In this document: positions 22,653-33,835 of the stretch, piece after piece
How positions within the stretch are numbered: the stretch's first letter is position 1
Layout: every line of letters begins with the position of its first letter
From: Zerene cesonia
Lineage: Eukaryota; Arthropoda; Insecta; Lepidoptera; Pieridae
Direction of reading: 5' to 3'
Length of the DNA stretch: 64,000 bases
Assembly (NCBI RefSeq): GCF_012273895.1
Contig: NC_052118.1
Span: forward strand, 10,317,164 to 10,381,163
The notes under the pieces: generated by a model
What the model was told of the DNA's origin: nothing
Database searches by the model: none
What the model saw: the letters and a program-made list of their open reading frames with translations, nothing else
Program-made: the position numbers and the translations under genes

Positions 22653-23851
22653 TTAAGTAGGATAAGAATATTTTATAAGAAGTGCTATATTATTAGCACT
22701 TATATACGAGATACCAAAATGTTTGTCAAAATACAAGCAGATATCGAAACACCTATTTCAAGACACGACATTCTAATCAGAGAGAAAAATGATCTACGGC
22801 GGAATTCGTGACAAATGTTGTGTGACCTGGATCAAGTGATCTAGATATTTAAAGCTTGGCTAATTTATTCCGGGATACGGTTAAATAACAGGACTATCTA
22901 GAAATTTTACGATCTATTTTAATACGTAACAAGTGTTTTTAAATAATATGCTTCCAAAGATTTTATCATGTGATAGATAAATCAATTTTACTAAAAAACG
23001 CATCCCAATACACGTGTATATCGCATGCAATCTCTCTGTCCTATTTCAGATATTTCTTTGTAGTTTTAAAATTAAATGCACCTAAACTAAAACTTACTTA
23101 ACCTAACCAGATCAAACATTTCTGATTTCGAATACTTCATGTTATAAAATGACGAGCATTTGTCAACAGCGAAATTATAAACATTTTGCCTCCGACATGT
23201 ACACTACATTTTGTATTCTTTTTCAAATAATCGCGCGAACGAAACGACTACGATACTGGCATACATTTTGAAAACACGTTAAAATTCATGCTCAGAATTG
23301 AATTCAGTAAGTTGTTTTATTTGTCGATATTTCGTGTAACTCTGCGCTTGTCATTGCAAAAGCATATAATTTATGCATAACGTATCCCAAGGAAGGCAGT
23401 GAATATTTTTGCGGACGACTTCTTTTGTTAAAACGCCGAGTGTTATTTGCTAAGTTTTCTCGTCTATAAACACCTTCGCCTGCAAATCTTTGTTTATGTT
23501 TGTTAAAATTGGTTTTATAATTAATTATCCTATGCATTTATCATTTGATTGTTAATTTAGGCTATTGAGGAGATTCGTGTGTTTATTACGAGTTAAAATG
23601 TTTTTTTTTATTATTTATTTTTTCTATGAAGTGATGGTATATGAATGATATCAAATTGGACAGTAAATTTAAAAATTAAAAAAACAATGTGAAATTCGGC
23701 ATTTAATAAAATTACCTCACTTCACATTTAGCAGACAAGTAAGACGGGTTATGATCTAATGTTCCCAGTACACATTGTATTAATGTATTGTCCGAGGCAA
23801 ACTAGGAACTTAGCCACTACAGATCGACTTTATCTTCTACAGAATAATTAA
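22653..23851. other. no recognised feature
   Basis: No repeat family recognised. A 77-codon minus frame at 23304-23537 has no domain signature. Confidence 0.45.
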
Positions 23852-24058
23852 TCACACTAATATTAAGAATGTGAAAATTTGTTAGTTTGGATATTTGTCC
23901 ATCAATCACGTTGAAACTACTCAACGGATTAAGATGAAATTTTTGATATAGACAGGGTATAAGCTGCCTTCGGTGATAGGATTTTTATCCCGATTAAATG
24001 CTCCCTTGGGATAAAACAGGAATCTTGATAACCGAGCGGAGCCGGGACGAGCGTCTAT
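23852..24058 (+). mobile_element. Helitron-like element (family D), copy 2
   Basis: Starts TCACACTAATATTAAGAATG, contains CCATCAATCACGTTGAAACT, GGATTTTTATCCCGATTAAA and CTCCCTTGGGATAAAACAGG, and ends GAGCGGAGCCGGGACGAGCG followed by CTAT in place of CTAG. It is the same family as 2148-2376 and 53953-54195. Confidence 0.7.
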
Positions 24059-24315
24059 ATAACATATTGTATTGAGGACACGTATTCCCTTGTAATGATC
24101 GATTTATCTGTTCGCAAGGAGCGAGTAGGTGCCCTGCGTACTCTACAGGACCAAGATATTGATTTTAGATTAATCATGAACCTGGGCCATCTCAGATCAA
24201 AGCTGAGCGAGCTATAATATTTGCGTATCTGTAAGATTTCCATATTTGAGATTGCGATTATGGGAAAAGGGCAGCTTCAATAATTAAAACTTATAGAAAG
24301 GTAAATGCAATGAAA
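24059..24315. other. no recognised feature
   Basis: Spacer between two Helitron-like elements; a 62-codon minus frame here is not supported. Confidence 0.4.
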
Positions 24316-24516
24316 GTAAATTTAAGTAGTTTAAATGCGAAAGTGTGTGTGTTAGCCTTTTTTTATGTGGCGACGGAGCTATTTTTTATGGTATGCTTTT
24401 TAAGGTTGGATATAATTTGAAAACTGAAAGGCGACAGTGACTCTTGGCGCGGTGAAATATCTCGTTCGTGGGAATTTGTTACTACCTCGCGAGCGAGGCC
24501 GCGGGCGGAAAGCTAG
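24316..24516 (+). mobile_element. Helitron-like element
   Basis: AAATGCGAAAGTGTGTGTGTTAG at the start and GAGGCCGCGGGCGGAAAG then CTAG at the end are the expected termini. The GTGGCGACGGAGC block in the middle defines another subfamily than A, B or D. Confidence 0.65.
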
Positions 24517-24589
24517 TGTGTTCAAAAGTATGCCTCTTGACACCATCGGAATATAAAAATACACAGGAAGGCGCTAACTGTAGAAATGA

Positions 24590-24634
24590 TATCATCATCA
24601 TCACCAGCCCATATATTTTCCCACTGCTGGTTGC
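24590..24634 (-). mobile_element. retroelement 3' tail fragment
   Basis: Reversed, it reads CCAGCAGTGGGAAAATATAT..GGGCTGGTGATGATGATGAT, the 'cagtggg..gatgatgat' ending common to non-LTR-type retroelement and SINE tails in Lepidoptera. Confidence 0.5.
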
Positions 24635-25846
24635 ACACTGATATTTCAAGATATTCAATGATATCTAAAGTGAACGCAAATAAATATGAAATAATCATTT
24701 TCATTTCGATTGTAAACACGTCTTGATACAACGAATTCAAGACCTGTTTCGGTATTAAATAAATTTCTTACATCCACTGGTCATTGCGAGTGATATTCCA
24801 ATCACGTTTGGCCCTATCATAAAGTAATGCATGTTGAACACGGACCGTAAGCTCGTGGCTATAGGTACAGGACCAGCGATAGAAGAAGATAACATGATAA
24901 TTATTAGTTTGTACTAAACCTAAATCGGAGGAATCATCAGTCTGAGGACAGAAATCGTTGCATCTTCAATAATGGCTAATGGCTTTCAGCTTCTCCCTCG
25001 TCATTGAAAGTTTAACATTTCAATTATGACGTACATTAAGATTACTAATTTTAATTATTTGTTTTATAGCAAAATAATACACCAAATAAACAAAAGTAAA
25101 AAGATTGTTATTCGTTCCATGTCCATATGAATTTAATTGTGATATTTTTTACCAACAAACAACTATAAACGAATGTTTAATGGAGTTATTTAAAAATTTC
25201 ATAGTAAATTAATAAAATAGTTTTGAACCGCTCCCGCCCACTCATAGCTACAGCTATAAACACAGAGGGTAATGTATTCATCCCGTCCGTCTGTTTAATA
25301 TTTAAACGACGATAGATTTTTTGTGCGAATTGAATACTACATGTCGGTAATCCTTTATATTGCTGAGTGAAACTTTTTATTCTATTTGGATACGACAGCT
25401 GATGGACAGTCCCTTCTACGTATATGCATTTTAATGAGATTTAGTAATATATAACTTATATTTTTAATGTGTAAGGAATTGATTAAAACGCAACTGCACA
25501 ATAAAGGCTCAAAATTTTTCTTTCAACTATATTAAGCCACATTTATTTGTACGTACGTCTATAACAGCAGTGGTGACTTTGGTGAGGAGCTTGGACTTAA
25601 TATCAATAAATGGGGGTTCGCAACCTGGCGAGCGTGCATGAAATAATTTGATTTTTCAATTTATCTGCGCACGTGTGTAACGTCACCACTGCACAAAATG
25701 GTTTAGATTATATTGTGTGTCAATGAAATGCACATAAGAGACATATACAAGATACGTTTTGAAAAATATTTGCCCTTCATCGGTCGCAGTTGTTTAATAG
25801 GTAAATAAGCTATGTATGATGCTTAATATAGTTATAATATAAGTTA
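24635..25846. other. no recognised feature
   Basis: No gene or repeat recognised. Confidence 0.45.
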
Positions 25847-26003
25847 CTAGCGGTCCACCCCGGTTTCGCCCGTATTACATATGTAGCCTTTCTCAATAAA
25901 TGGGCTATCTAACACTGAAAGAATTTTTCAAATAGGACCAGTAGCTCCTGAGATTAGTGCGTTCAAACAAACAGACTCTTTAACTTTATAACATTAGTAT
26001 AGA
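25847..26003 (-). mobile_element. Helitron-like element (family B), copy 2
   Basis: Full length. On the plus strand it begins CTAGCGGTCCACCCCGGTTT, contains AATAAATGGGCTATCTAACA and TAGCTCCTGAGATTAGTGCG, and ends CTTTATAACATTAGTATAGA. Reversed, it runs TCTATACTAAT to CTAG. Confidence 0.8.
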
Positions 26004-26433
26004 TAAGATAATATCCGAAGAAGAACAAATTGATGCTTGTATTTATACTTTTCTAATAAATACGAAATTTTTATTTTTAGATTCAATAAACTCAATAATC
26101 TTTCCAATTCCACGAATCATTCGAAAATATATAATTTAGTAACAATCCAATAAATCTTACTAATAAAAGCCTCAAGAGTCAACAGTAATAAAAAACTCAT
26201 CTATCGTGTGCTCAAGTGTTTTTTTTTTGTTTTATAAATAGGAAAATTGCTGGAAATTGCGCTGTTTTATTAATTCTTAATTCACTTTATTAATGGGTAT
26301 TAATAGTAATATATTACTCTCATCAAAACATTAAGAGTTTTGTTTCTCAACAACGTTAATCATTTCATACATTAAAATAGGAAATAAAACATTAGTTCCA
26401 CTCAATTCACAAAAATAACACTATGGAGCTGTG
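26004..26433. other. no recognised feature
   Basis: AT-rich with a poly-T run at 26220-26228. Confidence 0.4.
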
Positions 26434-26478
26434 AAAAAAGCAATAAAGAAACTTTTTATGTTTCTTTATTGCTTTTTT
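26434..26478. repeat. perfect 19-bp palindrome at a repeat boundary
   Basis: AAAAAAGCAATAAAGAAAC (26434-26452) and its exact inverse (26460-26478) flank a 7-nt spacer TTTTTAT. The right arm runs straight into the 5' T-run of family-S copy 3, so the palindrome may have formed when that repeat inserted. Confidence 0.8.
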
Positions 26479-26776
26479 ATATCACCGTCGGCAATGGTGA
26501 GTCGCCTGTACCTACCACCTCTACCACCGCCCATGAACATTTGCCTCTACAAATGGATTGCCTATTTTAAATTGGTAAGGGATTAGGAAAGGATTGATTA
26601 GAGAAATGAAGGGAAGGAATGGGAAGGGTAAGGAAAGGGATATGGGCCTCCGGCTCCCCCACTCACCGAAAGAAAAACAGCAGTATGCAATATTACACGC
26701 CGGTCTTCTGTTTAGGTGTGGTACTTCCCCGGTGCGAGCTGGCCCAATTCGTGCCGCAGCGTGCTCGACTACCACA
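26473..26776 (+). repeat. family-S repeat, copy 3 (long form)
   Basis: The most complete sense-strand copy. After the core (CACCGCCCATGAACATTTGC, CTCTACAAATGG) come the purine tract AGGGAAGGAATGGGAAGGG, then TGGGCCTCCGGCTCCCCCAC, CAGCAGTATGCAATATTAC and the end block CCGGTGCGAGCTGGCCCAAT, CGTGCCGCAGCGTGCTCGAC. Frames of 72 codons (plus) and 84 codons (minus) inside it are repeat by-products. Confidence 0.8.
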
Positions 26777-28041
26777 ATGAAGTATAATTTATATTTAAAA
26801 TATGTGTATTGACTTCATATTCACTAAAGTCTTCAAAACAATTTATTTATAACTTTCTACAAACACACTGAATCACACACACAAGCAAATTAACGTTAGT
26901 GATATTTAAACGGTTGTCATGGAGACGCGGTTCCAATAGAATTGGTACAAAATGCCATCACAATAAAAGTAAGAAGGCTACATATTTATATCTCATAAAC
27001 AGTTGTTCATCCGAAACAATACTTTTGCTATATTTGCAATATTTCCTCACTTAATCGGTCCTTTTTCCGCCAAAAGGTATTTGGAAATGAAATAATGCTC
27101 GAAAATAAATTTGGAGTTGGATTAACAAATTGTATTCTTGAATGAATGTTACTGTTTATAGCCCCAGAATAAATTGGTTTTTATACAGCAAAAGGAAAAA
27201 ATTACACATGTTCTTTTATAAGGAAAATTATGTTTATAGATATTGTATGTGTATTTTTTACAATCCCAAAATATCTGATAGATTTAAATATTAGATTAAT
27301 CTTCGAAAGAAATGTTAGTAAGTTGATCTTTCTAGATTAAGTCTTCACTGTCCGGCTATGCGACTGTCTATCGTCTCTATTCATGAATCGAAAAATTATA
27401 CAGTTATAATTTGAGAGATAATTTATTTCTCCTACCATTATAACACAAATAACAAAAATCGAGGTTAATCACCGGTTGCCACGGTCACAATTTGGATGGA
27501 TGACCATTTTGTTTTGCAGTTGATAGCATCAAAACTTATGAACAATAAAACACATAGCTTTATAACAATAATAAATTACATTGAAAACCAATAGTTATCA
27601 TGAACTATATTAACATAGTATAAATAATTCAAACTAACAAATAAAAAACTAGAATCAGCAAACGACTTACAAGCGACAGTAAAAAATCAAAACATTTATA
27701 TCATAAGCGAGACATAATGTAATATAAAATGCGATTCACCTTGCATGCAGTATAAATTGCGAGGCATGATTATTGTGTCTCAACATAAGTTCCTCCGGAA
27801 AGGCTATCTGTTACTTCTTGAGTACAATACTGTGATGTAAATCTTCAAGCGAACTTGTATGAGATTATATAACGGTATGGACTTAAATAATGCTGAAAGA
27901 TTTAATAAAAGTGAGTGTTGTTTGTTTAAGCTACATAGATTAAAAATATTGTAAAAATAATGCGATATGGATAAGAATTGTCGTCTACGCTTTCGGTTTT
28001 ATATATGAAAGGAGCTTAAAACCAATAGATATTCAATAATG
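26777..28041. other. no recognised feature
   Basis: No family recognised; no coding evidence. Confidence 0.45.
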
Positions 28042-28140
28042 AAGGTTGGGTAGTGGATAGACTAAGACGACAAGGCTCTCCACCTTATTATTTCCGTCAA
28101 GCGAAAGTGACAGGTTCGAATCCCATTTTGTTTGTATAAA
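28042..28140 (+). repeat. tRNA-headed SINE-like unit
   Basis: An exact B box GGTTCGAATCC lies at 28113-28123. TTGGGTAGTGGATAGACTAAG about 50 nt upstream stands where an A box would be. The intervening sequence is too long for a normal tRNA. The unit stops abruptly where a Helitron-like element begins (CTAG at 28142). Confidence 0.55.
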
Positions 28141-28141
28141 A

Positions 28142-28384
28142 CTAGCTTTTGTCCGCGTCTTCGCATCCGTTAATTTGCAGTAGTTTATAATATTTTATTG
28201 TAATAGATGATATTATACGTATAAAACTTTCTATTGAATCACTCTATCTATTAAAAGACCCCATGAAACTCCGTAGCGTAATTTTAAAGATTTAAGAATA
28301 CATAGGGACAAAGGGACATATGAACTTAACGACATAGAGACATAGGGAAGTAGGAACAGAGAAAGCGACTTAGTTTTATACTAT
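28142..28384 (-). mobile_element. Helitron-like element (family C), copy 1
   Basis: Plus-strand order: CTAGCTTTTGTCCGCGTCTT, CGCATCCGTTAATTTGCAGT, AATTTTAAAGATTTAAGAAT, AGGGACAAAGGGACATATG. Shares blocks with 35038-35235. GGGACA/GACATAG steps form a small imperfect tandem. Confidence 0.65.
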
Positions 28385-28490
28385 GTAGTGACTATTCAAA
28401 TAAATTATAAATAATATTCTAAAAAACAAGAAGCCTAAACAATTTTAAGAAATCTTATTACATGTTTTTCATATTTTAGTTTTATTTGTC

Positions 28491-28562
28491 AGCTACAATG
28501 CTACGACATTAAAGCGCTACGAACACTTACAACTTTCCGCTACGCCGTGCTACGAGCTCTAC
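28491..28562. repeat. CTACG-rich fragment, possible MITE end
   Basis: CTACG or GCTACG occurs four to five times in about 70 bp (GCTACAATGCTACGACATT, GCGCTACGAAC, CCGCTACGCCGTGCTACGAG). Elements with such GCTACG ends exist in Lepidoptera, but no second end was located here. Confidence 0.3.
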
Positions 28563-29129
28563 AAAATAATATTAGAGAAAGTAATACTATTGGGTACATT
28601 TTTCGTTATATTCTTATGTGAGAATTTCTTCTTAAATAATGGCAGTAAATCTAACTTTTATATACATTTTGTTTATTTCTAACATCACTGTATTTCACAG
28701 TTATGTTTTCTTGTATTACAGGTTACGCGACACCTGTCCTCACATATTTCAGTCTCCTAATTGAGGTTATTCTATAAAATTTTAATGACTACGAATTAAG
28801 TAAGAATAAGATTTATTTCGAAATATGTGATTGCGTAATTGATTATGAGTACTATGATATTTTAAGACAGATATATTGCTACAAATAAATGCATATATAA
28901 TATGCATGGTGTCAACTTATATATACATTATAATAGGTATACAATATTATATTATAATATATACAATATGCAAAATGTAAAGTAATAACACTCCTTGAAC
29001 AATTTATTATTGGGGTCAAAAATTCTTCTACAAATAAATAACAAAGCAAGAATTTTTTATAAAAAAAAACTGCTTTTAAATGAACAGAATTAAAGCAAAT
29101 TTATATGAAACTACATTAGAGGTACTCGC
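28563..29129. other. no gene; AT palindromic patch
   Basis: Includes the short palindrome ATATTATATTATAATAT near 28946-28962 and a poly-A run near 29060. Confidence 0.4.
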
Positions 29130-29232
29130 TTTCAAATATCACAAAGAATCATAAAGAAGTTATGTGGTAGCAAACACAAAAAAAAAATCGATAACCTCCT
29201 ATTTTGAAGTCGGTTGATAACGTCCGACAATA
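29130..29232 (-). repeat. family-F interspersed repeat, copy 1
   Basis: Plus strand reads TGGTAGCAAACACAAAAA..ATAACCTCC..TTTGAAGTCGGTTGATAACG. Reversed, this is the family-F opening (AACCGACTTCAA, GGAGG, TTTTTTTGTGTTTG). Only the opening part remains. Confidence 0.55.
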
Positions 29233-29913
29233 TTTATCCATCGAGTCACGGTAAATAATTTTCAACACCAAAAACCGAATAATAAAATACGTAATTAATA
29301 TTTATAATGAGTTGGCCGTTAAATCTCTTAATTGAGAGAATAAATCCATACAATATTTCAAACGCAAAAGGTGCCTTTGATACACGTCGTCACTTAATCC
29401 TTGACCCAGCGGTATTGAAGGTTCTTCATGTAACATTCTTTTGCGCAATTAATTTAAAACACCGCAACTGTTGGGGCAGCTTAAATGAATTAAGTGGGAA
29501 TTACCATGAGATAATAGCCCTGTGGTGTCATTGTAGAGGTTGTTATATTTGTCAGACTTAAATATAATCATTGTATTCTTAACTTTATTTACGAGTATAT
29601 TGTTATTAAAACATGGCCTATAAATAGTAGTTTTCATATATCATATTTATTTCAAACTCTTCGCCCACGACTCTACAAGCTTAATAAAAGAAAATATAAA
29701 CAACTTCCGGGGCTTTCCTCTGATTATCGATGCCATTTCCGAGGAACTTCCAGGATGAAAACTATTCAATGGCCTATATCGGGTCTTAAGTCAGTCAAAA
29801 TCGTAGTTTATAAGTAAAGAAGATACTGTATGAAGGTGATCTTCGCATGAAACAGCCACTTCTTTAGCCGTTTTATAATAAGTTAAAAAAAAAATTGTTA
29901 TAATAATGACATA
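29233..29913. other. no recognised feature
   Basis: An 84-codon frame at 29307-29561 was considered and has no domain. Nothing else seen. Confidence 0.4.
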
Positions 29914-30010
29914 CTAGCTGCCGCCCGCGGTTTCACCTGCATTTGAAGGAACGGAAATGAGGTATTTCTCCCTGATTATAACCTAAACTATCTCTAGACA
30001 CTAAAATCAT
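29914..30010 (-). mobile_element. Helitron-like 3' end fragment
   Basis: CTAGCTGCCGCCCGCGGTTTCACCTGC is the reversed 3' terminus with CTAG intact; the rest of the element is not recognisable. Confidence 0.55.
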
Positions 30011-30420
30011 AAAATTTCATTTATAATATTGAAAAAATGATAAAATTAACGAGCAATGAAATCATTTATAGAAATTATAAATTAATTAACCAAAAATAAA
30101 AACACATTTCGCTTATTTGTAAAATTATTGTAACAATATATTATAAGCGAATTGTCCCATAAATACGATATCATTCATTGTACGTTGGATTCTGTTCGCA
30201 GCGAAGTTTTCATTTTAAATAACAATGAAGCTGAGTATTTGCAGCGCTTAATGAGTAACTTATTTGCTTACTTTGAATGTAATACAACAATTAATTGAAA
30301 AGCTTGTGTATTTGGCGGATACATTATTATTTAAGTCCATCAATGTTGGTTACCGGTAATACGTATTTACGATTTAAAATTTGATGTAATTGGAATTGAA
30401 TCATTTAAAATATCGTTACT
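30011..30420. other. no recognised feature
   Basis: AT-rich spacer; no signal. Confidence 0.4.
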
Positions 30421-30705
30421 GAGGCTCGAAGTCGAGCAATCGTGGTTGGGACCTCGGTCTAAAAGCGAAAGTCGCGGGTTCGAGACTGGATGAGTGAACA
30501 AGAAATAAATTTATTTATTAAATTTAACTGCACATGCTCCACATCCCCATTATTCAAAATGGTTAAGAAAATCGTGAGGAAACCGACATGTGGAAAAATC
30601 AAAAATTCGGCGATATGTGACATCTGCTAACCCGCACTTGGCCAGCGTGGTGGATTATGGCCTGAACCCTCATAAGAGGCCCGTGTCCCTGCAGTGGGAA
30701 CATTT
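30421..30705 (+). repeat. tRNA-derived SINE
   Basis: tRNA-like head with GTGGTTGGGACCTCGGTC and B-box-like GCGGGTTCGAGACTGG, then a body with GTGAGGAAACCGACATGTGG, CCCGCACTTGGCCAGCGTGG, TGGATTATGGCCTGAACCCT, CATAAGAGGCCCGTGTCCCT and GCAGTGGGAAC. The body blocks are those of a widespread lepidopteran SINE/LINE tail. Nearly complete, though the 3' GAT repeats are absent. Confidence 0.7.
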
Positions 30706-31127
30706 ATTTATACCGAACCCTTGTCGTTGATGTACCAGACTCAAGACTCCCACTTAAACAATTTTTTTATTTGATCCGTTGAGGCACAATCCGTTCATAA
30801 TTAGAATACATTAGTGGATTGAAATTCTTTTGGTGAATATTATAAGCTAGAAAAGCTTTTAAACAATAAATATTTCTAGAAACTTTCGAATCTCATAGAT
30901 TGACTATTACAGAAAACAATGGGTGGCAATGGCCCTGTTATCAGAATCGCTTGTGGCCGTGGGGACATCTTAGCGTTATATTACCAACGATGTGTTACTG
31001 CTTGGTTACTGCAGTAACGCTTTCTTATCGTAATGTCTGCAAGAGATTTATTGTGAGCAATATCGTTAATTCTTAAGTTTTTCTTTTGATTACATACTTA
31101 CATTACAAAATGTGAATGTGACTTATA
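30706..31127. other. no recognised feature
   Basis: No repeat or coding signal recognised. Confidence 0.4.
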
Positions 31128-31204
31128 TTTTTTATGTCATAGTTGGCAAAGAGCTGGTGGTTCGCTTGATGGTTAGTGCTAGCTCCCATGAACAATTTTA
31201 GAGG
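31128..31204 (+). repeat. family-S repeat, copy 4 (5' fragment)
   Basis: TTTTTATGTCATAGTTGGCA, AGCTGGTGGTTCGCTTGATG and CTCCCATGAACAATTTTAG cover only the opening of the family. Confidence 0.65.
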
Positions 31205-31210
31205 TCTTCG

Positions 31211-31262
31211 TCATCATCATCTTCAGCTCCCACTGTTGTTTTCACTGTAGGGACACAGGCTT
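31211..31262 (-). mobile_element. retroelement 3' tail fragment
   Basis: TCATCATCATCTTCAGCTCC, CACTGTTGTTTTCACTGTAG, GGACACAGGC is the reversed GATGATGA tail with its preceding block, a variant of 24590-24634. Confidence 0.45.
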
Positions 31263-31584
31263 AAGAAGATTCAATCCACTGGATATTGAACTTTTGTTTC
31301 TTGGAATTTCTTGTTTCTGAACGATGATTATCTTCACCGTTTGAGCAGTGGTAAAGTGGACATGTGCAGATAAATTGAAAGCTCAATAAACTTTTTGCAC
31401 ACTTCTCGAACTCCCGTCCTTTCTATTCAAGCGCGTCCCACTGAGCCACCATTAGAACTGTGTTACTAGAGCAGCTGTCTCTCACAAATTTTTGAAATAT
31501 ATGAAAAAGCTTTTAAGCCTAGAACCCACATGAAACCGCTTTCCTAAAATTTCACGTAATTTAATATTTTATGATTGAAACACA
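31263..31584. other. no recognised feature
   Basis: May include more of the adjoining retroelement, but no block could be aligned. Confidence 0.35.
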
Positions 31585-31634
31585 ACTAACATTTTCCTAG
31601 GCGAGCAAAGCCCAAAACGCTGAAAGCTGACTTT

Positions 31635-31712
31635 TAGGTCTGTCGATATGAAAACTACTTATGTTCCGTCTTTTAATCCAAGGGTCAAGGGTTCGGTCCC
31701 TTGCCTAAATAT
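31635..31712 (+). repeat. tRNA-like / SINE-head fragment
   Basis: GGGTTCGGTCCCTTGCC (31689 on) is a B-box-like motif with GGGTCAAGGGT..CCCTTGCC stem potential. The A-box region (GTCTGTCGATATGAAAAC) is weak. Confidence 0.35.
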
Positions 31713-32214
31713 TTTCTTGTCATTACTTAGACGGGTTTAGGAGCTACGCATACCTAGAATCCACTGTAGTTATTTCTTTAGTATGAGTATTTTTTGACAA
31801 CGGTTCCTCGCATTAGACGGGGTCAAAATCTTGTATCTTTGCTAAAAGGGATTCTTTCTTCGTCCGCTTTTTGTCTTGGTATTTCAAGAATAAGCTTTGA
31901 AATAACATTCTTTGATATGTAATACTAAGTCTGGCGAGTATATCTAAAATAAAAAAAAATGTGTTAATCAAAATATTATAAATCTATTCGATGTGAATGT
32001 GAATTGTTTATTGTGAAATAACAATTATCGCGTGTTTTAACGTAGATTCTATTATAGTATAATAGTCTTTTCAATTACAAGAAGTAAAAAATTATTTCAA
32101 TAAAAGTTACATATTTACTTTGTAAGCACTATATAGTGATGACAAACATGACTCGTGTAGTCAATAGGGAGTTAGTATTATAAATTATGCAACGTCTACC
32201 CTATTTGCGAAACG
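31713..32214. other. no recognised feature
   Basis: AT-rich; nothing supported. Confidence 0.4.
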
Positions 32215-32375
32215 ATACCTACTAATGCGCTGAAACAATATTTTCAACCATCTTCAAAAAAATAGGGGTCCTTTTTTTGATGTTTTTTGGAATATTTTTA
32301 AGTGTTTCCTATGTGACCCTATTTAAATGTTAGCCTAGTTCTGACAATTTGATCGCGGTTTAGTTTTTTGGTAAA
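32215..32375 (+). repeat. family-F repeat, copy 2
   Basis: CTTCAAAAAAATAGGGGTCC near the start, CTATGTGACCCTATTTAAAT, TAGTTCTGACAATTTGATCG and GGTTTAGTTTTTTGGTAAAA match the second half of copy 4 at 43 kb. Confidence 0.55.
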
Positions 32376-33028
32376 AGCAATTATTATATTAATCAATCTA
32401 TTCAATATACCTACGTACAAAGGCATTAAATTATTTTGGAAATGAGCATATACACACAAATTCTGACGCACCGCTTCAATCCTCTGAGGTACTCTCAACA
32501 AATTTTACCTAACCTAGATCTTCTCCAAACAATAAAACAGCCAAAGAACCATGGCTCGAAAAATCCCACCAACAGTACTTTCCCACATTCTTATCAGGCC
32601 GATCTCACAGGGGCCATTATGGGCAGTAAAGTTACGCAATGAAAGTGATACTTCCATGCCCTTACACAAAACCCATTCTGAACGCTATCAGATTATTTTC
32701 GTTCGCGGTTATTCAAATTTATGTAGATTGTGTTGTAAATAGAATCTTGTTTGCCGGAATGGGATATTAACAAAGTTATCTTTGCGAATGTCACGTTTAT
32801 GAATACAGAGGAAGTAAATTAACTTTTAATGGAAGGGTTTTTTGGGTCCTCAGCGAGTAATGTGTGGGTTAAATTTATGGTAAGATAGTGGACATGCTGC
32901 TTTATGATTGCACCTAATAATTTTTGCTATGCATATTTTATAATACATACATATAATTTCCATTTCTGTATACTTTATTTGACGAAACCCAAAACAATAA
33001 CAAGTAAACTTTTTTTGTTTGACTGTTG
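32376..33028. other. no recognised gene
   Basis: Two overlapping frames (32436-32642, 68 codons; 32551-32742, 63 codons) lie in a slightly GC-richer patch, but have no domain and contradict one another in frame. Confidence 0.35.
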
Positions 33029-33107
33029 GAATTTACTTTACTAAAAAACATTAAAAATTATGCGCTAATCACGCATAATTTTTAATGTTTTTTAGTAAAG
33101 TAAATTC
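33029..33107. repeat. perfect 36-bp palindrome, 7-nt spacer
   Basis: Left arm 33029-33064 (GAATTTACTTTACTAAAAAA..ATTATGCG) and right arm 33072-33107 are exact inverted copies around CTAATCA. Complete identity over 36 bp indicates recent origin. No target-site duplication or transposon terminus is visible. Confidence 0.9.
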
Positions 33108-33684
33108 TGACTTGCTTGTTATATGGTGTTATATATTAAAAATTATGTAACTAAGCCTAAAATAGTGATTTTATGTCACTGATCTCCAAGTGAAGTTGGA
33201 AAACCAGTTATATTTCATATGCGTACATGTTACAACTTACATGTTCCATAACCCTGAAGTTCTGTGGTTAATTGGTTACTGCACGATGGTGCATGCTCGA
33301 ATGCCATTTAAAGATTTAATTTTTATTTTATCTGCATTCCAAGTACCGATGCTTAAACTTAGGAAGAGAAAAAAATTGACAACTAACAACGACTGTTTTA
33401 GAAGACGCGCTTACGATAAATGAATTTTTGATAACAAGAACTACTTTTTTCTAATATCCAATTTATATATACTATTATAGTTTTGCAAAACCATTTAGTT
33501 ATAGCTCGTTTTAATTAGAGAAATGGCATACAAACGAAAAACGAGCTTTAACGGTAACATAAAACTATTATCTGGAGGTAATTTAAAAATTAAAGTAGTT
33601 TTCTATTTCAAAACATATTACACATAGCATTATAGAAATTTTGTTAGAAGTAATTTATGATAAATATCAATTTTAATATAACAA
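33108..33684. other. no recognised feature
   Basis: A 77-codon frame at 33190-33423 is unsupported. Confidence 0.4.
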
Positions 33685-33835
33685 CTAGCTTTACGCCCTG
33701 GCTCCGCCTGGGAGTCATTTGTTGTAATTGAAATAATATAAGGTTACATGTTGTGCAAATTGGATTAAAATCGGTTGAGCAGTTTAGGAGTCTATCGCGG
33801 ACTAACAATACGATATGTAATTTACATTTATTAAG
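33685..33835 (-). mobile_element. Helitron-like fragment
   Basis: CTAGCTTTACGCCCTGGCTC, CGCCTGGGAG, then AAATTGGATTAAAATCGGTT and GAGCAGTTTAGGAGTCTATC follow the reversed Helitron-like order. The far end has no recognisable TC start. Confidence 0.55.

Noticed and set aside
26521..26812. Frames on both strands over the family-S copy
   Set aside because: They arise from the purine/pyrimidine-rich tracts of the repeat.
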